DNA from: Aeromicrobium ginsengisoli
GTDB lineage: Bacteria; Actinomycetota; Actinomycetes; Propionibacteriales; Nocardioidaceae
Length of the DNA stretch: 64,000 bases
Reading direction: 5' to 3'
Assembly: GCF_004134905.2 (NCBI RefSeq)
Contig: NZ_SDPQ02000002.1
Span: forward strand, 744,001 to 808,000
How positions within the stretch are numbered: position 1 is the stretch's first letter; each line of letters opens with the position of its first letter. Below, piece after piece: positions 9,481 to 17,900 of the stretch. The position numbers and the translations under genes are program-made. Under the pieces are notes generated by a model, which was not told where the DNA came from, ran no database searches, and saw only the letters and a program-made list of their open reading frames with translations.

Positions 9481-9644
9481 TCGTTCAACACAAGACCGCA
9501 CTACTCGCGGGAAACCTTGGTGTCCGCTCGCAGTCGTCGATTGTCCGATCGGAGCACGAACCTAACGTGGCGGCGGTCCTGCGACGGAAATCTGCAAACC
9601 CCAAACGCGACAGACTGACCCTAGATTCGATCTACTGTGTCCTC

Positions 9645-10232
9645 ATGCCACGCGAAGGAACGCAAGAAGACGGACGCGACGGCGTCGCACTCACAAAGCG
9701 TTGGTTGGAAGCCACGACCTTCGTCGAGTTTCCGTGGAACTCCTACGAGAACGAAGAGATGTGTTACGTCGACCACCTGAGCAAGAAGGGCGACGCCTTC
9801 AAATGCTTCGATCTCGTGGGCAATTTCCTTGGGGACGATCGGCAGCCGATCGTGGTCGAAAATAAGGCTGTCAATACAGACAACGGCTTGTACGCGGAGT
9901 TCCTGGAGTTCGTGGCGATCGCCTACAGCTCAACAGTGCTCGAAATTGAGAAGTACAAGAAGGACAAGGCTCGCGAGTTCATGTGGGTCACTACGCTTCC
10001 GTTCAATCTGGAAAACTGGCCAAAGTTTCATACTGCGGCTCAGGTGCTCAAAGGCCTGACGAAGTACCCCGAATACTTAGATGGCCGAGAAATCGACCCG
10101 TTGATGGCACAACAGGTTGCTGACCGAATCTGGGTTCTCGTCCTCAATATCAAGCAGGAGCGTCTCAGCCTCACTCACGAGGAGTTGATGGACGTTTACC
10201 GCGTCATTCCCAGAAAGAAGTCAACGCTATGA
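9645..10232 (+). CDS. Unknown protein with PD-(D/E)XK-like nuclease signature
   Basis: The ATG at 9645 gives 195 residues. A TACTGT hexamer six bases before it and the absence of a Shine-Dalgarno site suggest a leaderless start; the frame is also open from 9567. Residues around D56 (CFDLVGNF) and E72-N-K74 (IVVENKAV), separated by hydrophobic strands, fit the D...ExK core of restriction-endonuclease-fold nucleases, with helical segments after it. This is an inference from spacing, not a family match. The gene overlaps the next by 4 bases (ATGA). Base composition is lower in G+C than the neighbouring transfer genes: 30 of 60 bases at 10021-10080. Confidence 0.6.
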   Translation: MPREGTQEDGRDGVALTKRWLEATTFVEFPWNSYENEEMCYVDHLSKKGDAFKCFDLVGNFLGDDRQPIVVENKAVNTDNGLYAEFLEFVAIAYSSTVLEIEKYKKDKAREFMWVTTLPFNLENWPKFHTAAQVLKGLTKYPEYLDGREIDPLMAQQVADRIWVLVLNIKQERLSLTHEELMDVYRVIPRKKSTL

Positions 10233-11620
10233 GTACTTTCGAGGAAGAGCTTCAGGCCGCTACTGACACCCGAATCCCTGCCGACTTCATTTCCGGTGTT
10301 AAACGTGTAGTGCAACAACGGCTCACATCGCTAGATCCCACCCTCCGCCTGGAAGACACCCAATACTTCAATCACAGCGCTATACCTGACTTCGTGGCGA
10401 CCTGGCCCGGAGAAAAGGACAGCCGCCCGATCTATCTGCGTGATTCGTACGAAGCGGTGCGGGCCAGCCAAGACGCAACGGTTCTAGCTGCAAAGGAACC
10501 GGTTGTGCTTGCGCTGCACGTGCAGGGCACTAGACCGGATCTTCAAACAAACTCCAATGAAGGGCGAGCGGGCCAGGTCCTCGTCACCGACTCAGCGGCG
10601 GTTGACGTCGTTCGGGCTGACCCCGATGCGGACTCGCCCTTGGGCGAACTTGTGCGAGCCAACTTCATCCGCGGAGGCAGGGGCTTGATCGATGAGCCGC
10701 GTGCATCGAGCCTTGTCCAACTCGAGAGAGTGCCAGATGGGGGGCAGCCACGGGACAACGAGCGCACCACGGCGCTAATCGGTGACTCATTCTCATCCGA
10801 CGCGGCAACTCGAATTGTCCGCACGGCCCAGTTGATTGCTTTGGCTGGGACGCCTGACCTGAACGCTGACCAAATCGCCCAGACATCGGAACTGGTCCAG
10901 GGGCGCCTCTCCTTAGCCGAACTGAAGCACCTGCTGCCGTGGCTGCTCCAGCAGCGACGTGGCGCAAGTGAGACCTTCTGGCGTCACGTGGGATCCATGA
11001 TGCGATTCGAAGACCTCGAATCCATCCGCTCGGAACTGCGCGAACTTGACCTGACACCTGTCATCGTTGCGAATGCCGCCCATTGGACAGCCAAGCGCGC
11101 CTATATCGGGGTCTCGTTGCCGATAGCGGGAGGTGAGGACCTCGAAGCGCGCAGAGAATACTGGTCTTTCGTTGACGGTGCTCTTGGTATTGATTTCGGT
11201 GAGCAGCGGTTGTCGATCGCTCATCTCGGCACGATGCTGAAACCACGGAAAGGAACGGCATCAATTCCTTGGAGCAGACTGAGCCCGGCGCTGTCCGGCT
11301 TCCAAATTGCTGCGGTCGAGTTGAAGGGAATTCGTCGTTCGGTCACGGTGACAGCCGAACAGAGCGACGACATCGCTGAGGACGTCCGAGATGTGACGGA
11401 GTCCCTTGACGACCACTACAGCGTCACAAGAGTTGACCTGCGATTCGCGAAACCTGATCAGGATGGAACGACCGACGCAGAGGTGCAGTTTGAGAATGAA
11501 CTTGTCGTCGGTGACCACGGCGTTGCGATTCGCGACACGGTCCGGACCGCGCTTTCCGTGCTGAACCTTGGCGCTGTGCCTGACAATGACCTTCCCGAGA
11601 CCCTGCGGGCAACGCTCTGA
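10229..11620 (+). CDS. Unknown 463-residue protein, partner of the nuclease-like gene
   Basis: I do not recognise this protein. It is acidic and soluble, with no membrane segment or P-loop. The N-terminal part contains IPDFVATW followed by RPIYLRDS (residues about 52-75), faintly like a degenerate nuclease core. The middle (about 190-260) is helical with LKHLLPWLLQQRRG. The C-terminal half (about 290-440) looks beta-rich, with repeated charged strands. Its start overlaps the stop of the preceding gene, so the two products are probably made in fixed ratio and may form a complex. Confidence 0.6.
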   Translation: MSTFEEELQAATDTRIPADFISGVKRVVQQRLTSLDPTLRLEDTQYFNHSAIPDFVATWPGEKDSRPIYLRDSYEAVRASQDATVLAAKEPVVLALHVQGTRPDLQTNSNEGRAGQVLVTDSAAVDVVRADPDADSPLGELVRANFIRGGRGLIDEPRASSLVQLERVPDGGQPRDNERTTALIGDSFSSDAATRIVRTAQLIALAGTPDLNADQIAQTSELVQGRLSLAELKHLLPWLLQQRRGASETFWRHVGSMMRFEDLESIRSELRELDLTPVIVANAAHWTAKRAYIGVSLPIAGGEDLEARREYWSFVDGALGIDFGEQRLSIAHLGTMLKPRKGTASIPWSRLSPALSGFQIAAVELKGIRRSVTVTAEQSDDIAEDVRDVTESLDDHYSVTRVDLRFAKPDQDGTTDAEVQFENELVVGDHGVAIRDTVRTALSVLNLGAVPDNDLPETLRATL

Positions 11621-11730
11621 AAGGATACGAGGGCGGCGCACGAACCCAGACGGACTTCTAACGCTCCCGGTAGAACGCCGCGGCGATTCGGACCCGACAA
11701 GATGCATGCAGCCGACTGCAACTTCGAGCA

Positions 11731-12690
11731 ATGGCGGCCCCGCGCTCGAACATTAGTCGTAGAGTCAGCTGGGTGACAGCGCCTTCCAAATTCGAAAACT
11801 GGCTGGCGCACGGCTGGGGAATTCAGGTCGATACACCTACCCAGCTCCTCAAACTGATCAGCCGCATCGCTTTGCTTGAACAGGGGCGCACGTATGCCTG
11901 GCGGGGACAGAACGACGCCTCTTGGGATTTAAGTGCGTCGCTCTTCCGGGAGATTCGCGCTGAGGGTGGTGAGGTGACTGAGGAACGGGTGCGGAATCGG
12001 GAGCTTGCGATCCTCGGTGAGGCTAGAACTTGGGGGCTTGGACGGGACTTAGGTTCCTCAGCGACTGATATGCACATGCTCGCGGTCTTACAGCATCATG
12101 GCGTACCTACTCGCCTGGTTGACGTCACAGCCAATCCGATGACTGCACTCTGGTTCGCTACAGAAGAGCACAGACCATCCCAGGATGGATTCGTTCGGCG
12201 TAGCCCTGGAGTGATGTTTGCCATCGACGTGACCTCGACGATTTGGTACGAAACGTTTCAGCATATAGACGCGCAGACATGGGCTCACATGGAGAACCCA
12301 CTCGTTGCCGGTTTCGCAAATGCTCTCGAGAAGTCCGCAAAGACACGACAGATGTTCAGGGCGTTTCCCGCCTTGCCCGACGACCGCATGAGGGCCCAAG
12401 AGGGATTCTTCTTAGGCAGTGCCATCCCGAAGCGGCACAAAGCACCGGGTGTCCTCGGTTTCAACCCCGTCGGGCCGGCTCCAGGAGCAGAAAAACTCGA
12501 CAAACTTCTTGCTACGGAGAAAGGCCAAGGACGTCCAGACAGTCTGCCCTTCTGCGCGATAGTCATCCCGGCAGCCGTCAAAGACGCCCTGCGGAATCCG
12601 CTCAAACGAACATATAACCGCCGGCGGCGAGTGCTTTTTCCCGATGTGGACGGGTTCAGGGACGCTTTACTGCGCAACCAATTGGACTAG
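11731..12690 (+). CDS. FRG-domain protein
   Basis: This 319-residue protein has the FRG-domain landmarks: TYAWRGQ near residue 54, a helical stretch with REIRAE, then MLAVLQHHGVPTRLVDVTANP and ALWFATEE near residues 113-148. FRG domains are found alone and in multi-gene accessory cassettes; their activity is not well established. A GTG at 11773 is an alternative start, and neither start has a strong ribosome binding site. It follows the two-gene unit by 110 bases on the same strand and shares its lower G+C, so it may belong to the same cassette. Confidence 0.75.
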   Translation: MAAPRSNISRRVSWVTAPSKFENWLAHGWGIQVDTPTQLLKLISRIALLEQGRTYAWRGQNDASWDLSASLFREIRAEGGEVTEERVRNRELAILGEARTWGLGRDLGSSATDMHMLAVLQHHGVPTRLVDVTANPMTALWFATEEHRPSQDGFVRRSPGVMFAIDVTSTIWYETFQHIDAQTWAHMENPLVAGFANALEKSAKTRQMFRAFPALPDDRMRAQEGFFLGSAIPKRHKAPGVLGFNPVGPAPGAEKLDKLLATEKGQGRPDSLPFCAIVIPAAVKDALRNPLKRTYNRRRRVLFPDVDGFRDALLRNQLD

Positions 12691-12719
12691 CTGACAAGCG
12701 CGGCACCAGGCGGGCCGTC

Positions 12720-12736
12720 TAGCGTCATTTCGCCGC
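12720..12736 (+). repeat. Copy 1 of a 17-base direct repeat
   Basis: TAGCGTCATTTCGCCGC here matches TAGCGTCATGTCGCCGC at 14871-14887 in 16 of 17 positions and the same orientation. The octamer TAGCTGAC also precedes both copies at different distances. The copies bracket the helix-turn-helix, bactofilin-like and small Cys-rich genes, so they could be remnants of an insertion or recombination. Confidence 0.4.
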
Positions 12737-12757
12737 GGTCGCCGCGGTCGCCGCGTC
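12731..12757 (+). repeat. Three tandem 9-mers
   Basis: The unit CGCCGCGGT occurs twice in full and once as CGCCGCGTC, in the short gap between the convergent FRG and helix-turn-helix genes. It is a simple local repeat without evident function. Confidence 0.4.
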
Positions 12758-12789
12758 TTCGTCCCCCGTGGACCTCCGTGGCAGCCAAA

Positions 12790-13545
12790 TTAGGGCGACA
12801 ATTGCGCGAGACGTTTCACGAGACTAATCACCGTCCGGCGATCGTTCGACGAAAGCGACTCGACGTCGCGTATGAGGCCGGGTGCCCACTCCGGCACGTC
12901 ACTGCTTGCTTGTCGGTGATATGCGAGGGGGATGTATGAATCCTCGAGTTCGTTCCCCGACGGATCAAGCGTGACAAGGATGCGAGACTCAACCAAAGCG
13001 CTGAGCAAGCCGGGGCCGAGGTCGGAATGATCGTGTTCTCTGGACCTCAATAGTCCAGCAACGTGAGTACCGAGGTACTCAGCTGTGGGTCGAGCCAATT
13101 GCGGAAGCACTGCAGCAGCTGCCAGGTTCAGAGCTTGACCGCGCTGGATAGGAGACTTTAGGTTCGGTCGGACCAGCGTCAATAACGTCAAGGCGTCGCC
13201 GCGAAAGGGAACGGAACGCCCCGACTCCCAGCGTTCCACGGTCGCACGACCGAGTCGGCAAACTTCCGCGAATTCCGCCTGGCTCACACCCATGGAGCCC
13301 CTCAAACCCCGAACGACCGCTGGCCAGTCTGTAGGTATAGGCCACTCGGGATCGAAGTCAGTGTGATAGATCGCCGCGAAAAAGAACGACCCCTCGTCAG
13401 GGTCGGGCGACAGACTGGCCTCGTGATTCGCAACGTGGCTCAGGACGCTCCAAGGAGCTTGCTGCGCCTGGGGCGAGCCTGGAAACGTCGCGCATGCGGC
13501 GCGTGAAAATTCTGCGGCGAGTTCGTCGAAATCTGTTGACACCAT
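12790..13545 (-). CDS. XRE-type helix-turn-helix regulator
   Basis: The protein has about 251 residues, with an ATG at 13545; a GTG directly before it at 13548 is possible. Residues about 80-125 hold a helix-turn-helix with SQAEFAEVCRLGRATVERWESG, typical of XRE/NadS-type DNA-binding domains. The C-terminal half is helical and not recognised. The gene converges on the FRG gene. A 9-base inverted repeat covers its start codon, which suggests autoregulation. It may control the 9645-12690 cassette or be the regulator of a separate accessory unit. Confidence 0.7.
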   Translation of the reverse strand: MVSTDFDELAAEFSRAACATFPGSPQAQQAPWSVLSHVANHEASLSPDPDEGSFFFAAIYHTDFDPEWPIPTDWPAVVRGLRGSMGVSQAEFAEVCRLGRATVERWESGRSVPFRGDALTLLTLVRPNLKSPIQRGQALNLAAAAVLPQLARPTAEYLGTHVAGLLRSREHDHSDLGPGLLSALVESRILVTLDPSGNELEDSYIPLAYHRQASSDVPEWAPGLIRDVESLSSNDRRTVISLVKRLAQLSP

Positions 13546-13564
13546 CACACATTAAGTGATGGTG
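13540..13564. promoter_or_regulatory. Inverted repeat over the helix-turn-helix gene start
   Basis: CACCATCAC and GTGATGGTG form a perfect 9-base inverted repeat with a 7-base AT-rich centre (ACATTAA). It overlaps the first codons of the minus-strand helix-turn-helix gene. It could be an operator for that protein or an RNA hairpin limiting its translation. Confidence 0.4.
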
Positions 13565-14042
13565 GTGCCATCGGTCTAATGATGGAACCCTTGCTAGGTG
13601 GACGGTCTTCGACGAAATCAGTCTCGCGCAGCACTAGGAGCGCGTATCGGCGAGTGCCGCTCACCGTCCACGCCCTTTGACGGACGAATTCGTAGAGCCA
13701 TGCGGCGGTGCAAGTTGGTGGTCGACGAGGTTGCGCGATTGGTTCGAAGTCTCGCGGTCCTGACGTTTTCAGTTGTGTGCCTGGAGCAGCTCGTGAGATC
13801 GCTGTTTTAACCACTAAAAAGTCGCGTCTGGGCAATCGCCGGCCGGCCGCATAACGGGTCGGGTGAACTTGACGATTTCGTGCGGCTCCGCCCGCATCAT
13901 TCCACCCCGTGCGGGACTGTCTTCTCGTTCACGACTGCGAGTGGGTTTGTTTCCGTCTTCCCCGTTGCACGCCTACGGACCGCAGCTGCGGGTCAGTTGC
14001 CGAGCTAGGTTGGCTAGTAAGCGAGCCAGAGGGGTGAGGATT
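13565..14042. other. Intergenic stretch without a convincing gene
   Basis: About 480 bases separate the divergent helix-turn-helix and bactofilin-like genes. Short Arg/Pro-rich open frames exist on both strands, but none has a good start signal or recognisable sequence. The promoters of both flanking genes should lie here. Confidence 0.4.
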
Positions 14043-14480
14043 ATGACGCTGCAGGGCGAGTTCACGGACCATGTCGAGTTCGACCAAGACGAAACGATCC
14101 AGGGTTCCGTGACTGGAGGTGCGACCGTGCGACCAGGTCTCGCCCTGGTCGTCCAAGGACATCTCACTGGTGTCGTGATGATTGGCGAGGGCGCGACACT
14201 CACGATCCACGGTAGCTTCGGCGGCGACGTCCACCGCAACGATGGGCTCCTGCTTGTCGCGGGACTGATGACCGTTGACCCTCAGGACATTCCTGGGATG
14301 GTCACGTGCTTCGCGGGCACGTTGCTCACGACTGGCCCTGATGTTCTTCTACTGGGCGAGGACGGATCCCTGAACAAGATCGGGGGCGGCACGCATAGCA
14401 ACGTCACAGTGAACGCGGGCACCGAGCACGCCTTCGTGTTCTCGAAGGAACAAGGAGCGTTCCTCCCGATTCGTGACTGA
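14043..14480 (+). CDS. Bactofilin-like (polymer-forming beta-helix) protein
   Basis: The ATG at 14043 is preceded by gaggggtgagg, a clear ribosome binding site, so it is preferred over an upstream in-frame start at 13863. The 145 residues show a repeating short-strand pattern with regularly spaced Gly and hydrophobic residues (QGSVTGGATV, VQGHLTGVVMIGEGATL, IHGSFGGDV). This is typical of right-handed beta-helix proteins of the bactofilin or polymer-forming cytoskeletal group. The similarity is structural in appearance; no motif proves it. Function in this island is unknown. Confidence 0.55.
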   Translation: MTLQGEFTDHVEFDQDETIQGSVTGGATVRPGLALVVQGHLTGVVMIGEGATLTIHGSFGGDVHRNDGLLLVAGLMTVDPQDIPGMVTCFAGTLLTTGPDVLLLGEDGSLNKIGGGTHSNVTVNAGTEHAFVFSKEQGAFLPIRD

Positions 14481-14516
14481 ACGAGAGATCGACGCTTCAA
14501 GAGATAGGTTCTAGCA

Positions 14517-14819
14517 ATGACAGAGTACGAGCACGACACCCGCGGGTTGGAAGAGCGGGTATTTGACGCGCTCAGCGAGATGCTAGACACGACAGGCGCT
14601 GAACTCGCGCCCGTGGTTGCTCCAGGTGCGGCCGTGCCAAGCCAATCCGAGATCGAAGCGCGACAGGCGGAGATCGCCGAAGACCGTAAAACGGTGCGGG
14701 CACATTGGAGCGCGGCTGGGGTTCGCCCCGACGGGCACCCACCCGCTTGCGTGGTGTGCGGCCAGGGCCAGCCGTGCGAGACGATTCGAGCGTTGGCACG
14801 CAAGTACGACGTTGCCTAG
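14517..14819 (+). CDS. Small Cys-containing hypothetical protein
   Basis: This 100-residue protein starts 36 bases after the bactofilin-like gene, on the same strand. The N-terminal half is acidic and helical. The C-terminal part carries CVVCGQGQPCETIRALARKY, a CxxC plus a further Cys that could bind a metal. Similar short tails are common in actinobacterial phage or plasmid hypothetical proteins. I do not recognise a defined family. Confidence 0.55.
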   Translation: MTEYEHDTRGLEERVFDALSEMLDTTGAELAPVVAPGAAVPSQSEIEARQAEIAEDRKTVRAHWSAAGVRPDGHPPACVVCGQGQPCETIRALARKYDVA

Positions 14820-14870
14820 ACGCCCTGCTGCGTCGCAGCACTTGCTCGAGGCATAGCTGACTGACGTCGA

Positions 14871-14887
14871 TAGCGTCATGTCGCCGC
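14871..14887 (+). repeat. Copy 2 of the 17-base direct repeat
   Basis: TAGCGTCATGTCGCCGC pairs with the copy at 12720-12736, with one mismatch. It lies just before the 3' end of the minus-strand relaxase gene, at the border between the accessory island and conjugation DNA. Confidence 0.4.
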
Positions 14888-14938
14888 CTTGGCTAGCACT
14901 GGGACGACGGAGAGCTGCGTCATTCCGCCGCCAGCGAC

Positions 14939-17900
14939 CTACCGCCGAGGACCTACGTCAGGTCGCTTTGACGGCAAGATGTGCGAGCGCTGCTGCTCGG
15001 CCCTCCGACTGTCGGCAATTCTGGCTGACGGAGCCGACGCGTCCTCGTCAGGCAGGTAACCCACTAGTCGGTATCGCAGGTCCTGGGCTGGGGATTCGTC
15101 CAGCGGTGTGTGGTCCACGAGTTGGCAGGTGAGTTCGGGAACGTTGTGGCCGGCGTCGTGGACTTGTTGGAGCATGGCTGCTGTCGCTGGCCAGTCGCGT
15201 TGGCTGACTAGTCGGGGGTCCAAGCGCCTGGCCAACTTGGCCCACCTGACTGCCGGTGAGACGTCGGTGGCTTGCTCGATTCGGGCGCGCACCTGGGAGG
15301 TATGGGCGAGTTGGTCGTTGCTGAACCGTCGCCGATCGCCGTTGAAACCCTTTGCTGCTTCGGCGACTGCCCGCTGGAGATCTCTTGGCTCGACGCCGAT
15401 CCGCTCGGCCGCCGTGGCAATCGAGCCGGCCCACCGGTGGGCAGGTTGCGCCGCGACAACAGTGGCAGTTTCAGCAACCTGGTCACTGACAGTCGAGCCG
15501 TTGGCGATCCGCTCGTCGACAAGAGCGTTCGCTAGCGCGTCGGCTTGCTGCAGCGGAAGGAGGAGTGCCGCTGGGCCCGCTTCCTCGACGAGGCTGGCTG
15601 GGTCTTCGCCGGGTTTGAATTGTGCGAAGCGGGGCTCGATGAGGTGGGGGGTGATGAGCCAGTAGTCGCGTTCTGCTGCCATGAGTCCGGCGAGGTCGCC
15701 GTCGGTTGCCACGATGGGGTCGGCGCCGAACCGCGCTAGTTGGGCGGCTTGTTCGTGTGTCAAGGATGTGCCGAGCGGTGCGACGCCGAGGAATGCGCCG
15801 GCGGATGCGACGGTGACGGCGATGGCGTCGATGGGTCCTTCGACGAGGACGGGGATGGACCCATGGGCCATATGCTTGTCGGCCAACCCGTACAGCTGGG
15901 AGCCCTTGTGGAAGACGATTGTCTCGCTGGTGTTGAGGTACTTCGGGCCGGCTTTGGAGTCGTCGGTGGCGTCGGGGTGACGGCGGCCGACGAACCCGAG
16001 GACGTTCCCGTTGCTGATGACAGGGATCGTGGCTCGGTCACGGAACCGGTCGATCAGCCGCCCGGTTGATGCTGTTGTGGCGACGCCGGCGGCCAGCATC
16101 TCGTTGTCGGTGATGCCGTGGCGACGCAGGTGGTCGACCAGATTGGTCCACCCGGCCGGGGCGTAGCCGGGCCGGAACCGATCGTCGCCGGTGAGGTCTT
16201 GGCCGAGACGCTGCTGCAGGTGGGCCTGAGCCCAGGACCCGTCGAACTTGCCCTCGTAGTAGGAGGCTGTCAGGTCGTTGATCTGCAGGATGCGGTCGCC
16301 GCTGGTGGGGGAGTGGTCCCACTGGTAGCTGCGCTCGAGCATGCGCGCAATGTCCGCGTCGCTGGGCTCCAGAGGGTCTAGGAGGTCGCGGTCGAACGCC
16401 ACACGCGCCAGGTCGTCGGGATCATCCAGCTGCGGCGATTGTTCGGCGAACGGGTCGAATGTGAGCGCCTCGTCGAGGTCCTCGGGCGGAGCGTCGTACT
16501 CGTACGGGTCGTCTTCGGGGGGAGGGTCGGTGACGATCGCGATCCGCCACACCATTGCCTGGGCGAGGTCGACATTGTCGACGTCCGCGGTGGCCGCGAC
16601 GTCCAACAGGTCCGACACGGCCCAGCCACGCCCGGTGGCGTGCTCGATCGACGCCACAAGGGTGGGCCACCACGGGCTGCCGGTGACGCGGCAGGCACCT
16701 TCGGTGCCGAGGGTGTCGATGAGCAGGTCTGACCAGTTGGCCGTGACGTGTCCGTCGTGCCCGGTGGCCTCGGTGGCCACGGTGGGGGAGAGGTGGCGGC
16801 TGATGCGCCACCACATCGCAGCGGCGACGTGATCGTCCGGCAAAGGCCCCTCGCCGGCGGCGGTGCGGAACAGGCTGGCTGCGTCGACGCCGGACCGGCT
16901 GATCGCCGCCAGCCGTTCGGCCAACAGGGGGGTGAAGGAGTCCCTGCGTGGGTGCAGCTTGTCGATGATCGGACCCCATTCGGACAGCGCCGGAGCCTTG
17001 CCGGCGTTCACGCGCTCCTCAAGACGACGCTGATAGACAGCGGGTGCCTTTTGTATCTGGGGGGCGCCGGTCGGGCGCCGATCGGTCGAGTCGACGCCGA
17101 TGGCCGCTCGCCACATGGCGACGTCCGCCAGCACGTCCTCGGCTGGCCGGGCACCGCCCTGGCGCGCCCAGGCGGGGGTATCGGCAGTCGCGATGGTTGC
17201 CCGCACCTCGGTAGCCAGGTCCTCGACTTGGGCAGCCCGCTGGGTCAGATTCGGACCCCAGTTCGGATCGTTGAGCAGCGACTCTGGGACTGCTGGCATC
17301 CACGGCAGGGGACCGGATTGGGCGCCGCGCAGGCCGGTGGGGTCGAGCCTCCAGTCCAAGATCGCGGCACGGTCCTGGACGCCGTCGAGGTCCCGCTCAG
17401 CGACTGCGGCGGCGAGGTCTCGGCCGGCGTCGTGTCCTTGGGCTTGGACGAGGATGAGGTGGGAGCGCAGTGCTGGCCAAGCGGGTTCGTCGCTGATACC
17501 GGGCACGAGAGTTTCGGCGGTCTGCTCGAGCAACGTGACCCGGTCGGCGCCGATCACCTCTTCTGCCCCCTGGTAGAGGGAGTCGAGGTAGCGGGTGGCC
17601 GCTTGGGTCAACTTGGTGGCCGGTGAGGCGGCCTCGCGGGCCATCGTGGTGGCCGACATCGGGGAACCGTCCCGGGCAAGGATGTCCTCGAGGATGTCGG
17701 TCGCGGTCTGCGGACGGATCGTTTCGGGTCGGATCAGGTTGTGCGGGTCGCCGTCGCTGGCGGTCACCAAATAGACGTGGTTGGCGTACCGACCGCGAGT
17801 CATCATCGTGTAAAGCTGCTGCCTGGTCTCACCGCCCGTGGCCAAACCGTGCATGGTGTCGACGGAGACTCCTTGCGCGGTGTGCACGGTCGAGGCGTAA

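Noticed and set aside
9261-9491. 76-codon minus-strand frame in the IS110 leader
   Set aside because: It lies in the structured leader, has no start signal, and its sequence does not look like a protein.
13545-13835. 96-codon minus-strand frame whose stop overlaps the helix-turn-helix start, considered as a toxin partner
   Set aside because: The sequence is Arg/Pro-rich, has no known toxin motif and lacks a ribosome binding site, so the overlap alone is too weak.
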